Source: Dicyema japonicum (lineage: Eukaryota; Dicyemida; Rhombozoa; Dicyemidae). Taken from it: a stretch of DNA of 64,000 nt. This document shows, one piece after another, positions 43,128 through 53,782 of this stretch. Under the pieces are notes generated by a model. That model made no database searches, was not told the DNA's origin, and saw only the letters and a list, made by a program, of their open reading frames with translations. How positions within the stretch are numbered: position 1 is the stretch's first letter; each line of letters opens with the position of its first letter. Both the position numbers and the translations under genes were made by a program. The stretch lies in the NCBI GenBank assembly GCA_011109175.1, contig RDEW01000030.1, forward strand, positions 552,094-616,093, read 5' to 3'.

Positions 43128-45988
43128 ATTCTCAAAATTTTTGGTTGAGGTGGTGACGTCCCTCTTGAAAAGTATGTCTGAAAAACACGAAAATATCAAC
43201 CTAAATGACTTCTCTCTTTTAACGTTCAATGTCAGAGGACTCTCTAGTGCATGGAAAAGAAAAGAACTTTGTGAAGACCTTTCAAAATACAAAATATCAA
43301 TCGGATGTCTCCAAGAGACAAAAATATCGAAGGAGTTTGAAGAACAACACGGAAAGTTTCAGTTAATCTTTCTCTCTGGGGATCAAAACATTACGGAATA
43401 TGATTCGCTGTAAGAAAGGACTTAGTCCAGCGCATATACCGTCACTTGACTATCAACGAAAAGATTGGGATTTTACAAATAACATTGGACGATCATAATT
43501 CTCCGAAGAATTATCTAACTATTATTAACACATATGCTCCACATAGTGGATGGATCAAAAAGAAACCCGAGGAGATTGACGACTTTTATGCAAATCTGTC
43601 TGATGTTTATTCCAATTATGAAAATTCCACATTAATATTGATTCCCGGTGATCTTAATGCAAAAGTTGGAAATCGAATCACTATAGAAGAATCATTCATT
43701 GGAAGACATGGAAGGGGAAAAAGGAACATTGCAGGAACCTTGTTAGCTAGCTTTTGTCAAGCAAATAACCTATTCCTTTGTAACACGGCCTTTATGCACT
43801 CGGCAAGACACAGGACAACTTGGTCAGGCAATAGAACTAAGTCTGACGGAAGCATTGCGAAAATCTACAATCAAATAGACTACATTATTTGCAGACAAAA
43901 AGACCGCAGTATTGTCACTGATGCCCGTGCTTATGGAGGGTCTATAATTGACAGCGATCACAAGATGGTTATTGCCAAAATGTCCTTAAAGAAACTTATG
44001 GGTTTGCAAGGGATGAAAAGAAAGTGCAATGAACACACGGAACTGCGGGGAAGGGATACGTTATAGACCATCTAAAGAACAATACTATCCAGGGAGAGGA
44101 ATTCAGAAAATACCTCGATGAGGGATTGGAAGTAATATCAGTAGATTTGGCACCGCAAATTGCGTGGACCTTGGTCAAACAGAAGATCATGATTGCTGCG
44201 GATATATACCTGAAAGAGGACTACGTAACTAAAATACCCACTGAAGAAGCAACCGCTTTGAAACTCCTTGCAAATCAACAAAAGGCGATATGGATACAAT
44301 GTCCAAATACAGATGACAAAAATACGAAACAGCGGCTACAAAAGGAAAGAACAGTCATCAAAAAGAAAATAAGAAAAGCTGATATTAAAGAACGAAACAA
44401 TAACAAAAATAGAGAAAATCGAAGGCCATAAAGACAATGCGAAGTTTTATGAAGCTGTCGGACAAATCTGAAAACTACCAAAGAAAACACTGACTTTACG
44501 AGATGAAGAAGAAAAACATATTGCTAACCAACAAGAAATTGCAGAACTTATAGCGGATTATTTTGAAGCACTATTCGTATCAAAAAATAGCAAAAAACTC
44601 ACCATTAACACGGATAAGGGAAAATTAGACGAAGAAATAACTTTGGAAGAAGTGATGACAGCAAGTTACAAACTGAAGGACAATAAGAGTCCCGGCCCAG
44701 ATGGCTTAATTGGTGAATTTTTCAAATATGGAACTCAAAAGCTATATATGATAATTGTTTGGATTCTAAACGAAACGTATATTAAAGTTGCCACTTTGCC
44801 ACTTTGAGAAGGACTATTTATACCAGTACAGAAGTCAAACAAAAAATCGGGGAAAGTTGAGAACCTAAGACCAGTGGTCTTAACCAACACATTACGGAAG
44901 ATACTAGACAATATTACGCTTTAAAGAATGGAGGGACGCCTAGACTAATACCTGTCGGCTTATCAAAGTGGCTTCCGCAAAGAAAGATTAACGTCAGATG
45001 TTATGTGGTGCCACAAATAGAGATGTGCACTGTTCAAAAATTTAAAATAACGACAACCATTCTGGGGATTGATATGTCAAAGGCGTTTGATTCCGTCAAC
45101 AGGAACAAACTGCTGCAAATTCTGGAGCACTTCTTGAAGACTCAACGATTAGGATGGTAAAGACACTCTCGACGGACACGAGTTTGATGGTCAGGACTGG
45201 GAAAGCTTTATCGAGGACATTTGAAACGACAATTGGTACCCCTCAAGGAGATCCATTATCCCCGATTTTGTTCATTATTTATCTGGAGGCAGCTCTACGA
45301 GACTTGAAGCCTCATATCAGAGAAGGCGTAGATCAAAAAAACTAGGATCACTTCTCGGTGACACAGAAGATATAACACGAAGGAAGACACTAACTAATGT
45401 CGCTTTCAACAAAATGAAGAAGACCTGGCTTCTGCACAAAGGGCTTGACCCTAAAACTCGAATGAGACTATACAATACCCTAGTGAGGCCAATCCTATTA
45501 TATAATGCCGGTACATGGGCATGTACAGGGCAGGAACTCGAAAAGTTGAATTCTTTTCACAGAAATCGTCTCCGAGCACTCCTTTTTTTCTCGAAGCTTT
45601 TTCAAAATGCCGTTCGAAATCTTATACAAGAGAACAGGAACAAAGCCAATATCATGTGATATTACTGATTCAAGATGGAGGCTCTTTGGACACATACTCC
45701 GCCACGATATGGGGACCCCTGCCAACATAGCAATGGAGGAGTATTTTGTTTTAGAAGCTTCTCGTTTCCGCAGCCGGCCGAGGACACACTGCCGGTTATT
45801 CGATGAAGATCTCAAGAGGATTGGAAAGTGCCTTAAAGATGGGGACGATCTAGATATGCTACGGAACATGGCAACGGATCGAAAAAGATGGGGGACGTTA
45901 ATTAGATTGTTAGCTTTTCGTGTTGCACATGCTTTGTCATGATCTTGGCATCGCGTACGTGCCTATAATAATAATAATTCTCAAAATT
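43128..45988 (+). mobile_element. Full-length group A (RTE-like) LINE with 12-bp target-site duplication
   Basis: ATTCTCAAAATT at 43128-43139 and 45977-45988 bounds a 2.84-kb insert. The 5' end is TTGGTTGAGGTGGTGACG (also at 63873 and, altered, 58897); the 3' end is GTACGTGCCTATAATAATAATA. It encodes APE endonuclease, linker, RT and C-terminal domain in order, with no separate ORF1. This defines both ends of the group. Confidence 0.88.
43141..45942 (+). pseudogene. Group A LINE polyprotein (APE endonuclease-RT), inactivated
   Basis: Endonuclease about 43210-43990: LLTFNVRGLSS, CLQETK, INTYAPHSGW, IPGDLNAKVGN, IDYIICRQ and SDHKMVIAKM, all expected catalytic motifs present, with a frameshift near 43412. 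Linker 44066-44430. RT about 44650-45345: NKSPGPDGLIGEFF, ENLRPVVLTNTLRKIL, YQSGFRKERLTSDV, IDMSKAFDSVNR, TPQGDPLSPILFIIYLEAAL. It then passes directly from LKPHIREGVDQK to KLGSLLGDTEDI: the segment holding the YADD catalytic box is deleted near 45340. The C-terminal part 45414-45942 has LFGHILRHD and RNMATDRKRW. It cannot encode an active RT. Confidence 0.87.
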
Positions 45989-46078
45989 ATCTTTCATTGA
46001 TGAAAATTGCTCTCAAAATTATTTCTGGTCATCAAAACTTTAGATTTCCATTTAAATTGGTACAAAAAAATTTTAGTT

Positions 46079-46245
46079 AATTTATTAACCCCGGATATAC
46101 CGAGAAAGAAGTTAAGGTAAACAACTAATTAAGTGTATCCAGTTTCCACTTCTACAAAAACAGAGTCATCCGGAATCAACATAAAGAAAAAAGACGCCCA
46201 TACTTGCAGTTGTGGAAACCCCTCCAGTGGAGTGGGAGAAGATAA
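46079..46245 (-). repeat. SINE1 copy, 3' half
   Basis: The reverse complement reads TCCCACTCCACTGGAGGGGT then TTCCACAACTGCAAGTATGG ... CTTCTTTCTCGGTATATCC then GGGGTTAATAAAT. Truncated before the tRNA-like head. Confidence 0.8.
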
Positions 46246-46579
46246 TCCTCATCCATGGAATTAACTTTGATCCGTTTGTGTGATTCACACATCATGTAGA
46301 CCTGTTAGCTTCAAGGATTCAAAAGAAGATAAGGATGCTGAAGGTTTTTTCGCACTTTCTAGTATTTTTCATCAATTACTTTGAACTTTTATATAGCATC
46401 AAGCATGCTTCTGCAAAGAATGAATTGCTCCGCCCATGCTGTCAGCTGAAAACAAACTTGAAGCGACACAGAACTGATGCCTGAGTCTTTTTGTGAGGCC
46501 TGAACCAGACGCCTACTTCATACCTGGAATCTAGCCATGAAATGAAAATTTCTTCTTATGGGGATTAACCAAGGATTCC

Positions 46580-46660
46580 AAAATTACAAGGGCATCGGAT
46601 CACTTAATTAGAGGATAATCTTTTCTTGTCTTTAGGGGGTTAATGAATAAATAATAATTC
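46580..46660 (+). repeat. Orphan group B-type 3' tail
   Basis: GGATCACTTAATTAGAGGAT ... TTTAGGGGGTTAATGAATAAAT matches the group B 3' end. Upstream sequence to 46250 is degenerate. Confidence 0.55.
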
Positions 46661-46744
46661 ACATCAGAATATGGTTCCCTTGCGCCTGCGACGCTGGAAT
46701 CGGCTAGGGAATCAGATTTCTAGACAAACAGAAGATCCCCGTGA

Positions 46745-46815
46745 GTACTTCTGGCTATTTGAGCGAATCTAGCTCACCATCCTGAAAGGGAATACCCACG
46801 CAGTCATGGATGCCA
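46745..46815 (+). repeat. Dispersed repeat with palindromic core, copy 1
   Basis: TGGCTATTTGAGCGAATC then TAGCTCACCATCCTGAAAGG and GAATACCCACGCAGTCA, nearly the same as 49258-49322. The shared core is GAGCGAATCTCGCTC, a near-perfect inverted repeat. Confidence 0.75.
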
Positions 46816-46859
46816 CTGTATGACTGTTTCTTTACTTTATTTTGCTTTAACACTAAATA

Positions 46860-47050
46860 AATTGGATTTATGGGAGTGGTTTAACACCATTTTAACGAAA
46901 CGCATCCTTATCAAGCATCACTTCCATATCTGCCTTTGTGGGAACTCATTTGAGTAGAGAAGAGCGAGATCATGTTTAGATGCTGGTCAGGCACAGAGCG
47001 TCACCTTAGAAAATCAGATCACATAACACCCCTTAGGAATTGAAGTGGAC
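46860..47050 (+). pseudogene. Group B LINE endonuclease fragment, degenerate
   Basis: HFNETHPYQASLPYLPLW resembles GDLNAKHPHW..., and a distant SDHIT follows. The left boundary sequence (GGATTTATGGGAGTGGTTTA) equals that at 34947. Confidence 0.4.
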
Positions 47051-47189
47051 AAAGACCAGAAAGGAATCCTTCTGGCATCTAGATAGTAGCGTTCTGGGAA
47101 CCGATTCCACATCCAATCGCGACATGAGCTAAAACTAATTATCACGTGATCCGATGCGTTCAATTAAAGTCCTCCCTTGTGCCCGCTCA

Positions 47190-47440
47190 TGACCTTATTG
47201 GGCGGCTGACTTAATTTTTAGGGCCGCATTCCGGAGTCGCATAAGATCCTCAAGGGGAGTCAGCCAGGTTCGATGTTCCCTACAAATCCACAAATCTGGA
47301 ACTTTGAAAGTCTTTTTTGCATTTCCTCGATCTTCCTCATATTTGTCCAAAATATGGACAGTCCCCAAGAGGCGCATGCATATGAGAAACATGGCTCGAC
47401 GTTCATCAGGACTGGGTGATTATAGATCTTCATATTCCCG
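47190..47440 (-). pseudogene. Group B LINE RT thumb fragment
   Basis: The minus strand gives EPCFSYACASWGLSIFWTN, equivalent to KPTIEYACASWAYG..., then KIEEMQKRLSKF. Short and interrupted by stops. Confidence 0.55.
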
Positions 47441-47638
47441 AAAAAACAATATTAGTAGATTTGATAAAATAAAATTAATAAATTTACCAAAAATATTTTA
47501 AAATTATTGGCCTACAATAATAATCAATAAAAGAATTAATGTATTTTATCACTGGCAGTCTATAATGGTTAATTACTTTCAATAAATTGAAAGAGCACAA
47601 GGGACTCTTCATGTGGGACTTCATCTCAATTATCACCT

Positions 47639-48466
47639 ATGAGTAGGAAAAACTTAATTACATGGCTTAACTGGATCCTCAAATCAAGTTATGAACAACT
47701 TGAAGATTTATATACGGGTTTTTGTTTTGTTTTAAGACTTGTTAGGAGCTGCTTATTGCAATTACTACACAGAGCATACCCAAGTAAATAATTAGGACGT
47801 GATTTAGGATGTTGTGCCTATCAAACGAGTGGCTTTTCCACAACAAAAGACTTCGAATATTCCTCAAATTATAATATTTAAAAAATGGGTTTAAAAATTT
47901 AAAGATTGATAAAGTCATATTTACCACTAATTTTTAGTCCATAGATTCCGCAGATTATCAGATGGGTGTTACCAAGATCATTTGAGCCTCCTTCAGTGGT
48001 TTCAAGCAAATATTTGACAGTCTCGGCATTCATAAGTGATGAGGACTACGATGCTCTTGTAGTTCGGGGACACCAATATCTTGGCTCTCCACCAAGTCTG
48101 TTTAACATTTCGATTAGAAGACAAGAAGGGATCTTCCAAAATGTTGAATAAAAAAAGTCTGTTGAATCGAAGACAAAAACGAGTACTCAATCGTCAAAAG
48201 CTTTGAGGAGCATAAACTGCAGCTAAAAGTAAACGAACTGACAGAACAGGTTGGCTTCTCTCTAAACTTTTCCAAAGATGGAGAAAATGTACAAAGAGGG
48301 TTGTCTGGTTGAGGACGAAAGGGACTTTTATTACCAGAAACTGAAATCCATCGAGAGACTATGCCACCAAGTTTTGTCAAGCAGTATAATCAACCCAAAC
48401 TTTCTGTTGACAGAACTCTATGAAATTTTATATGAAAATCAACTATCGGATCAAGGAGACGAGTGA
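47639..48466 (+). CDS. MAPRE: EB1-type microtubule plus-end protein (MAPRE family)
   Basis: EB proteins track growing microtubule plus ends: an N-terminal CH domain binds tubulin and a C-terminal EBH coiled coil recruits partners. Reading: MSRKNLITWLNWILKSSYEQ, LEDLYTGAAYCNYYTEHTQ, DVVPIKRVAFPQQ (CH domain); YQDHLSLLQWFQ; DEDYDALVVRGHQ (as in DGKDYDPVAARQGQ); then HKLQLKVNELTEQ, LVEDERDFYYQKLKSIERLC and LTELYEILYENQ (EBH), ending QLSDQGDE. Introns 47718-47745, 47784-47807, 47914-47937 and 48250-48277 (24-28 nt). The terminal EEY motif of vertebrate EB1 is absent. In the CH domain, single missing A (near 47845) and T (near 47876) bases must be assumed, and the 47990-48040 join is unresolved: assembly errors or decay. 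Confidence 0.82.
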
Positions 48467-48469
48467 GGT

Positions 48470-48889
48470 GACTGTTAGTTTATATTCTGTCCTTTTTTAA
48501 AGTTATGGTCTATGGTCATCATTGCTGGATAATTTTAAATACCACTGGCAATAAACCACAGTCATATCTAATCATATATGATAAGATGATCCCGGTTCCT
48601 CTTATCACCCTCGCTATTTTCATCCTGTGCTCATAGACGGATCTTGACGCATCACTTCCGCGTTCACCTAATTAGTTCGGTTATCATGCGATAAGAGCCG
48701 TTTTTAAGTTTTTTATATTAAAATCTATGTTCCCCACGAGTTATCTACTGAAAACTTCTTTATTTTTACTTCAACAGATCCCACCCGTGAGGCGACGAGT
48801 CAGAGTCGAAAGGGATCCTCCTACTTTCTCCTTGACCGAATCCACTGGTTAAGATTTTCCGCTATGAAAACTTTTCCTGTAAAGAATGA
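48470..48889. other. No gene recognised
   Basis: Contains GATGATCCCGGTTCCTCTTA near 48585, reminiscent of LINE/SINE tails, but nothing definite. Confidence 0.35.
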
Positions 48890-49105
48890 AGTAATGTCTG
48901 CGACGGTAGGACGTGCGATGAAAATGGAGGAGGACGGACCTACTTCTCTACCTCTTTTTGGAAGCAGAAGCCTGTAATGGACTGTTGGAAGGTGGATTTA
49001 GTCAGCACAAGTAGACGTTCTCCCTTGGGTTCCTTCCTTGAGTTAATTAGTTATGACTGTTTGTGCCGGGCTTACCAAAGAGTATAACCTTGGAGTTAAA
49101 AATAA
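48890..49105 (+). repeat. SINE2 copy
   Basis: GCGACGGTAGGACGTGCGAT then GAAAATGGAGGAGGACGGAC ... GACTGTTTGTGCCGGGCTTA and AACCTTGGAGTTAAAAAT. Inverted copy at 42600-42800; 3' end only at 23540. Confidence 0.75.
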
Positions 49106-49254
49106 TTATATTTATTTAAATTTTAAGTAAAAGTAATTATTTTATAACGCCCGTCTAACTCAATCTTCTTTTTGAGGCAACATCTACATTATAAAAATAT
49201 TACATATTTTAACTAATGAGGCTCGCTTAACGCTACACGAACAGGAGACCCTCG

Positions 49255-49325
49255 TAAGCGCTGCTGGTTATTTGAGCGAATCTCGCTCGTTATCCTGAGA
49301 GGGAATACCCACGCAGTCAGCCGCT
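49255..49325 (+). repeat. Dispersed repeat with palindromic core, copy 2
   Basis: TGGTTATTTGAGCGAATCTC then GCTCGTTATCCTGAGAGGGA and ATACCCACGCAGTCA. Same orientation as copy 1. It lies about 120 bp before the hAT remnant. Confidence 0.75.
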
Positions 49326-49439
49326 ATATAACCGTTTACTCGTTACTCTCTTTTTGTAATTATGCTTTATTATTTTAACTATTGTTTTTATATTCAATAT
49401 TTTTGGATTAAATTTTAATTAATTAATATCATTAATATT

Positions 49440-50115
49440 TTTTGTGATGTCTGGAAAACGTGTTAAAAGAAGTAGAAAGATTATTCAAGAAAATCGTGCA
49501 ATTAACCCCGAATTGAAGGAAAATTTTTTCGTTTTTTAAGTCAATTCGACGCTCAATTGCCTGAGTAATATACTCAAGTTATTTGTGAAGTAATTGAAGA
49601 ATTTGAAAGACGTTTTAATAATTTCATGGATGCCTTGTCAATGATGAAATTATTTTTACTCCTATAGAAATAGATCCTGCAACCACTCCAGACGAATTTC
49701 AAATGGAGTCATTGAAATGCAGTAGGATATAGAGCTCACCTCAAATATTCAAGAAAAATCAACTATTAGAATTTTGGAGTAGAATTTCAATTTTAAAATA
49801 CCCAAATTTGGTTACGAATGCGTATAAAAATGCGTCTGTATTTGGATCAACGTATGTTTGTGAAGCTGTCCAGCAGACTCACGTGGTCCAAAACCAAATT
49901 TCGCAACCAATTAACTGATGAACATCTTATGCAACTCTTACATACGTCATCATCAAAACTGAGTCCATGTTTTGAAAGAATAGCAGAAGGAAATAAGATT
50001 CTATTCTCAAATCAATTTTAGTTAATAAAGTTTAATTTTCTTTAAAAAATTTTAGCGAACCAACTGTTAATTATTGATTTGGCCCGCAGACCAAAAAGGT
50101 TGAGAACCACTGCTC
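49440..50115 (+). pseudogene. hAT transposase, C-terminal half, with right end
   Basis: Across several frames: CEVIEEFERRFNNFMDALSM, IDPATTPDEFQMESLK, FWSRISILKYPNLVTNAYKN then ASVFGSTYVCEAV, and KTKFRNQLTDEHLMQLLHTS. The KYP.L...A....S.FGSTY.CE stretch is the hAT dimerisation domain; LTDEHL is its usual sequel. At 50098 GGTTGAGAACCACTGCTCTA is the terminal inverted repeat type of hAT elements (CAGTGGTTCTCAACC reversed). Stops and frameshifts show it is dead. Confidence 0.85.
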
Positions 50116-50280
50116 TATTGTCTGTATAGGTCCACATTCAGGAACTACCTTGGTTGACATTCCATGTCGTCTTCCTCCTCAAAAGGCCTCTCCAGCTTGC
50201 ATAAATAATAATAAATATTTTAACTGAAATTATAAAATATGTAATGGTCTCCGAGTATAATTAGTCATTATTAGTATAGT

Positions 50281-51474
50281 AAATCTTCCCGTCTATATTC
50301 AAATCTATCAAGATATCGACTCCTACCAAACGGTGTTCCCCAGGGATCAGTCCTTTCACCCTCACTTTTCAACCTTTACGTCAAAGACATCCCAACAACC
50401 CAAGATACGTTACTATTGACATATGCCGATGATCTAGTAATCGCATCCAGGAGTGGCGATGTTCGACTGGCCACCGAAAAAGTGCAGTACCACCTGAACT
50501 TGCTATCCGACTGGATGAACTTAAACTGGATGAGTGTTTCCACCTCGAAGTCATCAGCTACCCTGTTCACAACCGATCGAAGACAATTCAACCTAAACCC
50601 CACACTCTCGTTGGGTGACGAACCACTCCCCTTAAATAAATACCCGAAGATCCTTGGAGTTGTCTTCGATCCTTCACTCTGTTTCAACAGACAAGTGGAG
50701 GAAGTAATGACAAAAGCCAAGCGGAAACTTAACATATTACGGGCAGTAGCTGGCCACTCAAACGGTCAGCAAAAAGAAAACTTAACTCTTCTCTACAAAC
50801 AGTTCATCAGGACTACACTCAACTACGCCTCACCAAGTTGGGCCCCCTCAATCTCCTTGTCCCTTTCTCAAGAACTGCAGAAAGTGCAAAACTCGGCGCT
50901 GAGAATAATAACTGGCTGCTTAAAGTCAACCCCCACCGACCATTTACATTGGGAGTCGAAAATCCTCCCGCTCTATGACCACCTGGAAATGCGTAATTTA
51001 CAATTCCTACGGCAGTCGTTCGACCCGAATCACCCAGTTCACGCTTTGCTAAGTAACAATAACCGCAGATACATACGCAGGACCCTCTTTGACCTACAAA
51101 GAGCCTTGTCGAAGATCACCCCCCCTCAAGAAGACTCAACTTGGACCCGCCGAATCCATGATTTTATCTCAACACGGGCCATTAGGACACTTCAATATAA
51201 CAAAGTCTTGGAGCGCTTCCCCCCGATATCAGTCCAACGGAACAATCGCTCCCGAGGAAGATCAGAATCGGACTGGCTCGCCTACGGTGTGGACACCACC
51301 CTTTTCTGGCTGGCAGAGTAGTTCGAGACCTTTTTCCCTGCCCTGGACCACCGGATGCAAAAGTCGAGGATCTCTGGGAGCGGCCTGTCCGGACTGCACG
51401 CTCTTTGATGGTCGCCGGCTTCCCACTTGCTGGCGAAGCCGGGGTTAATAATTTAATTTATTTAAATCTTCCCG
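50281..51474 (+). mobile_element. 5'-truncated group B LINE with 11-bp target-site duplication
   Basis: AAATCTTCCCG occurs at 50281-50291 and 51464-51474, bounding the insert. It starts mid-RT (LLPNGVPQGSVLSPSLFNLY) and ends GCCGGGGTTAATAATTTAAT. Confidence 0.8.
50292..51321 (+). pseudogene. Group B LINE RT palm-to-C-terminus
   Basis: One open frame of about 340 codons: SRYRLLPNGVPQGSVLSPSL; LLTYADDLVIASRSGD (YADD intact); ILGVVFDPSLCFNRQVEEVM; RTTLNYASPSWAPSISLSLS; LQKVQNSALRIITGC; TRRIHDFISTRAIRTL. The frame then breaks, and the expected terminal knuckle (LARLRCGHHP...) appears only out of frame. GC content and codon use are higher than the surroundings, as in group B generally, suggesting fairly recent insertion. 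Confidence 0.87.
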
Positions 51475-51559
51475 AATCCGCCATTTTGGGACTTTCGAAA
51501 AGTTGCGTGTTGAATTTGGCGGGTTCGATAGGATCATTATTTCACAGAACCAAAGAACG

Positions 51560-52500
51560 TTATATTAAGTAAGGTCCCGTTTGTGCCACACGTTTCAAAA
51601 TCTGCTTCACTAGGCGTCTCCATTGCCCTCTCCTTTGCGCATATGTCCTTAGATCTTCTAGGTCTTAAACAGATTTAAGTTTTCTTCCAATTCCATTAAG
51701 ATCCTTGCTCAGAGCCACGGGTAGAGTGACTCTGGGTCTTCCTCTGAACGATGGTTTGTTCTCATTGTTAAAGTAATTGTCCATTATTATATTTGCAGGA
51801 GTGTTTATGTCCATTCTAAGCACGTGCCCAAACAGTCTCCATCTTGATTCAATAATGTCGATGCTTATTGGCTCGATTGTGCCACAGTATAATTTCTTGT
51901 TTGAAATCTTATTGGACCAGCCTAGGCCCATTAAATTGCGTTATTGTTTTCGATGAAATATATCAATTTTCTTGAGCTCTAGTTATGTGACCCCCCATGT
52001 ACTCGAGTTGTACATAAACACCGGCTTTATATATGCGTTGTATAGTCTTATTCTTAGATTTGTTTTTATTAGTTTTCGTCGACTCCATATCTTCTGCATT
52101 TTCTTATACATGGCAGTGGCTAGAACTCTTTCTATACATCATGTCCTCACTATCACCAATTAAGTATCCCAATTTTCTTTTTTCCCTCCAATTTTCATCA
52201 ATATATTTTAATTCCCTTGTGATTCTTAATGTGTTCAGTCTTTTCCTGATTAACTCGCAGAGACCAATTCTTAAATTCTCCAGGGATTTTGTTCTAAGAG
52301 CTCTCAATGCCGCTTCTAGGTATAGGACGAATAGAACCGGAGATAGAGAGTCTCCCTGAGGTATTCAAACTGTTGTCCCGAAAGGCTTCGATATTGTGTT
52401 CCCAACTCGTACAGTTAATTCAGTGTTTGATAATAGGAAACGGACAAGTCTTATGTTATCCTCATCAAGAAAACTCCCAGCAACGTCCAACAATGTTCGA
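51560..52500 (-). mobile_element. Group A LINE, 3' half, decayed
   Basis: The minus strand carries IGDSEDMMYR at about 52160; ELKYIDENWREKRKLGYL; then SRWRLFGHVLRMDINTPANI then IMDNYF and FRGRPRVTLPVALSKDL at about 51800, with tail GTGGCACAAACGGGACCTTA near 51570. Upstream remnants near 52350 (QGDSLSPVLFVLYLEAALRA-like, broken) represent the RT palm. No flanking duplication found. Confidence 0.7.
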
Positions 52501-52994
52501 GAGGATTATTGATTTTATTAACAAAAAAATATTTATTTCATTTTTTAAATACACCGTATCTACTTCGTCAAATTGTTTAAAATAATTTTTTAATTTTTTG
52601 ACTTATAAACATATTGACAAGTCACATACTTTTAGAATTGCTATTCCATATCTTCTGTATTATCATTAATTAGATTTTTTTCTTGCTGAGTTGAAGTTGT
52701 TAAAGTAATTCATCTCTCGTTAAGATATCTTCTGAAATTCGATCTACGATATTTAATTTTTTATGAGTTCAGAAAAAATTATATTCGCGTTTCCCACGAT
52801 TATTATTTGGCGCTTCTTTAGTAATCCATTTTTATGTTTGTTGCCCTCATTTTTTTGGATAATATCGACAAACTTCATGCTGTTGAATGAGATTTGAAAA
52901 CTTTAATCACTCTTTGTCCATTGGCTGTATATGTGTGCACATACGGTGCTATTTAGGGCTCTTTTGCTGTTATTACACTATCCTGGTAAATTTT
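52501..52994. other. No gene recognised
   Basis: AT-rich; no motif seen. Confidence 0.4.
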
Positions 52995-53220
52995 AATTAA
53001 ATTATTAACCCCGGATACACCGAGAAAGAAGTTAAAGTAAACAACTAATTAAGTGTATCCAGTTTCCACTTCTACAGAAACAGAGTCCATCCGGAATCAG
53101 CATAAAAGGTAGGACGTCCATCACATGCAGTTGTGGAAACCCCTTCAGTGGAGTGGGGAAGAGCAAATTTTCCTTTTTCGTGCCGGCCTGACACTGGTCG
53201 TCACCTAGACAGGTGGATCT
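52995..53220 (-). repeat. SINE1 copy lacking the head
   Basis: The reverse complement starts GATCCACCTGTCTAGGTGAC then GACCAGTGTCAGGCCGGCAC and ends CTTTCTCGGTGTATCCGGGG then TTAATAATTTAA. Best-preserved 3' end of the family. Confidence 0.85.
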
Positions 53221-53782
53221 TTCATTCTTAAGGGAATTATCTAGATGCTAAAAAGACGAGGAGATCGGCTTTAAATTTTGCTCTCCTGATGAGGTCCAAT
53301 ATGAAGTTAAATGAAGACCAGTAAAAAATTCTGGAACCAGTAAAGGTGAATGAAAAGGAGAAGAGAATAGCGACTTTCAGTATAAGTGGCTTAAAGGGTT
53401 ACCATAATAACGGATAAAATTGGATGTGATGTTTAGAAAAACTGAATAACACCTTTTTTTGGTTTATCCGGAGTTATTAAGAATATAATATAAGTTTTTA
53501 TGTTTAATAGCAGTCAAGATTTTCAGAAAAAATCCCTGTGGGAAAGAAGAGAAGGGTCTTTTAGTTGCTAATAAAAATAACATCATTTGTGGCCCACATA
53601 GAAAATTTGCCATTCTCCCACACGTTAATGAGACCTCGGCTTCTAACTGATAGATGAGAGTGAAACGAACTGTGATTATATCCTTTGAATCAGGATTCGT
53701 CAAAATCTAAATCTGCTTAGTTTTCATAACATTTTTGTGGGCAAAAAAAAGTTACAAATATAACATTTAAAGGAAATAAAAG

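Noticed and set aside
43128-45988. Domesticated LINE gene
   Set aside because: Stops, frameshifts and loss of the YADD segment show an ordinary dead copy.
53464-53703. Separate gene just downstream of PAF1 on the minus strand
   Set aside because: A 79-codon frame without recognisable domain, clear start or splice signals. It may be read-through or untranslated sequence.
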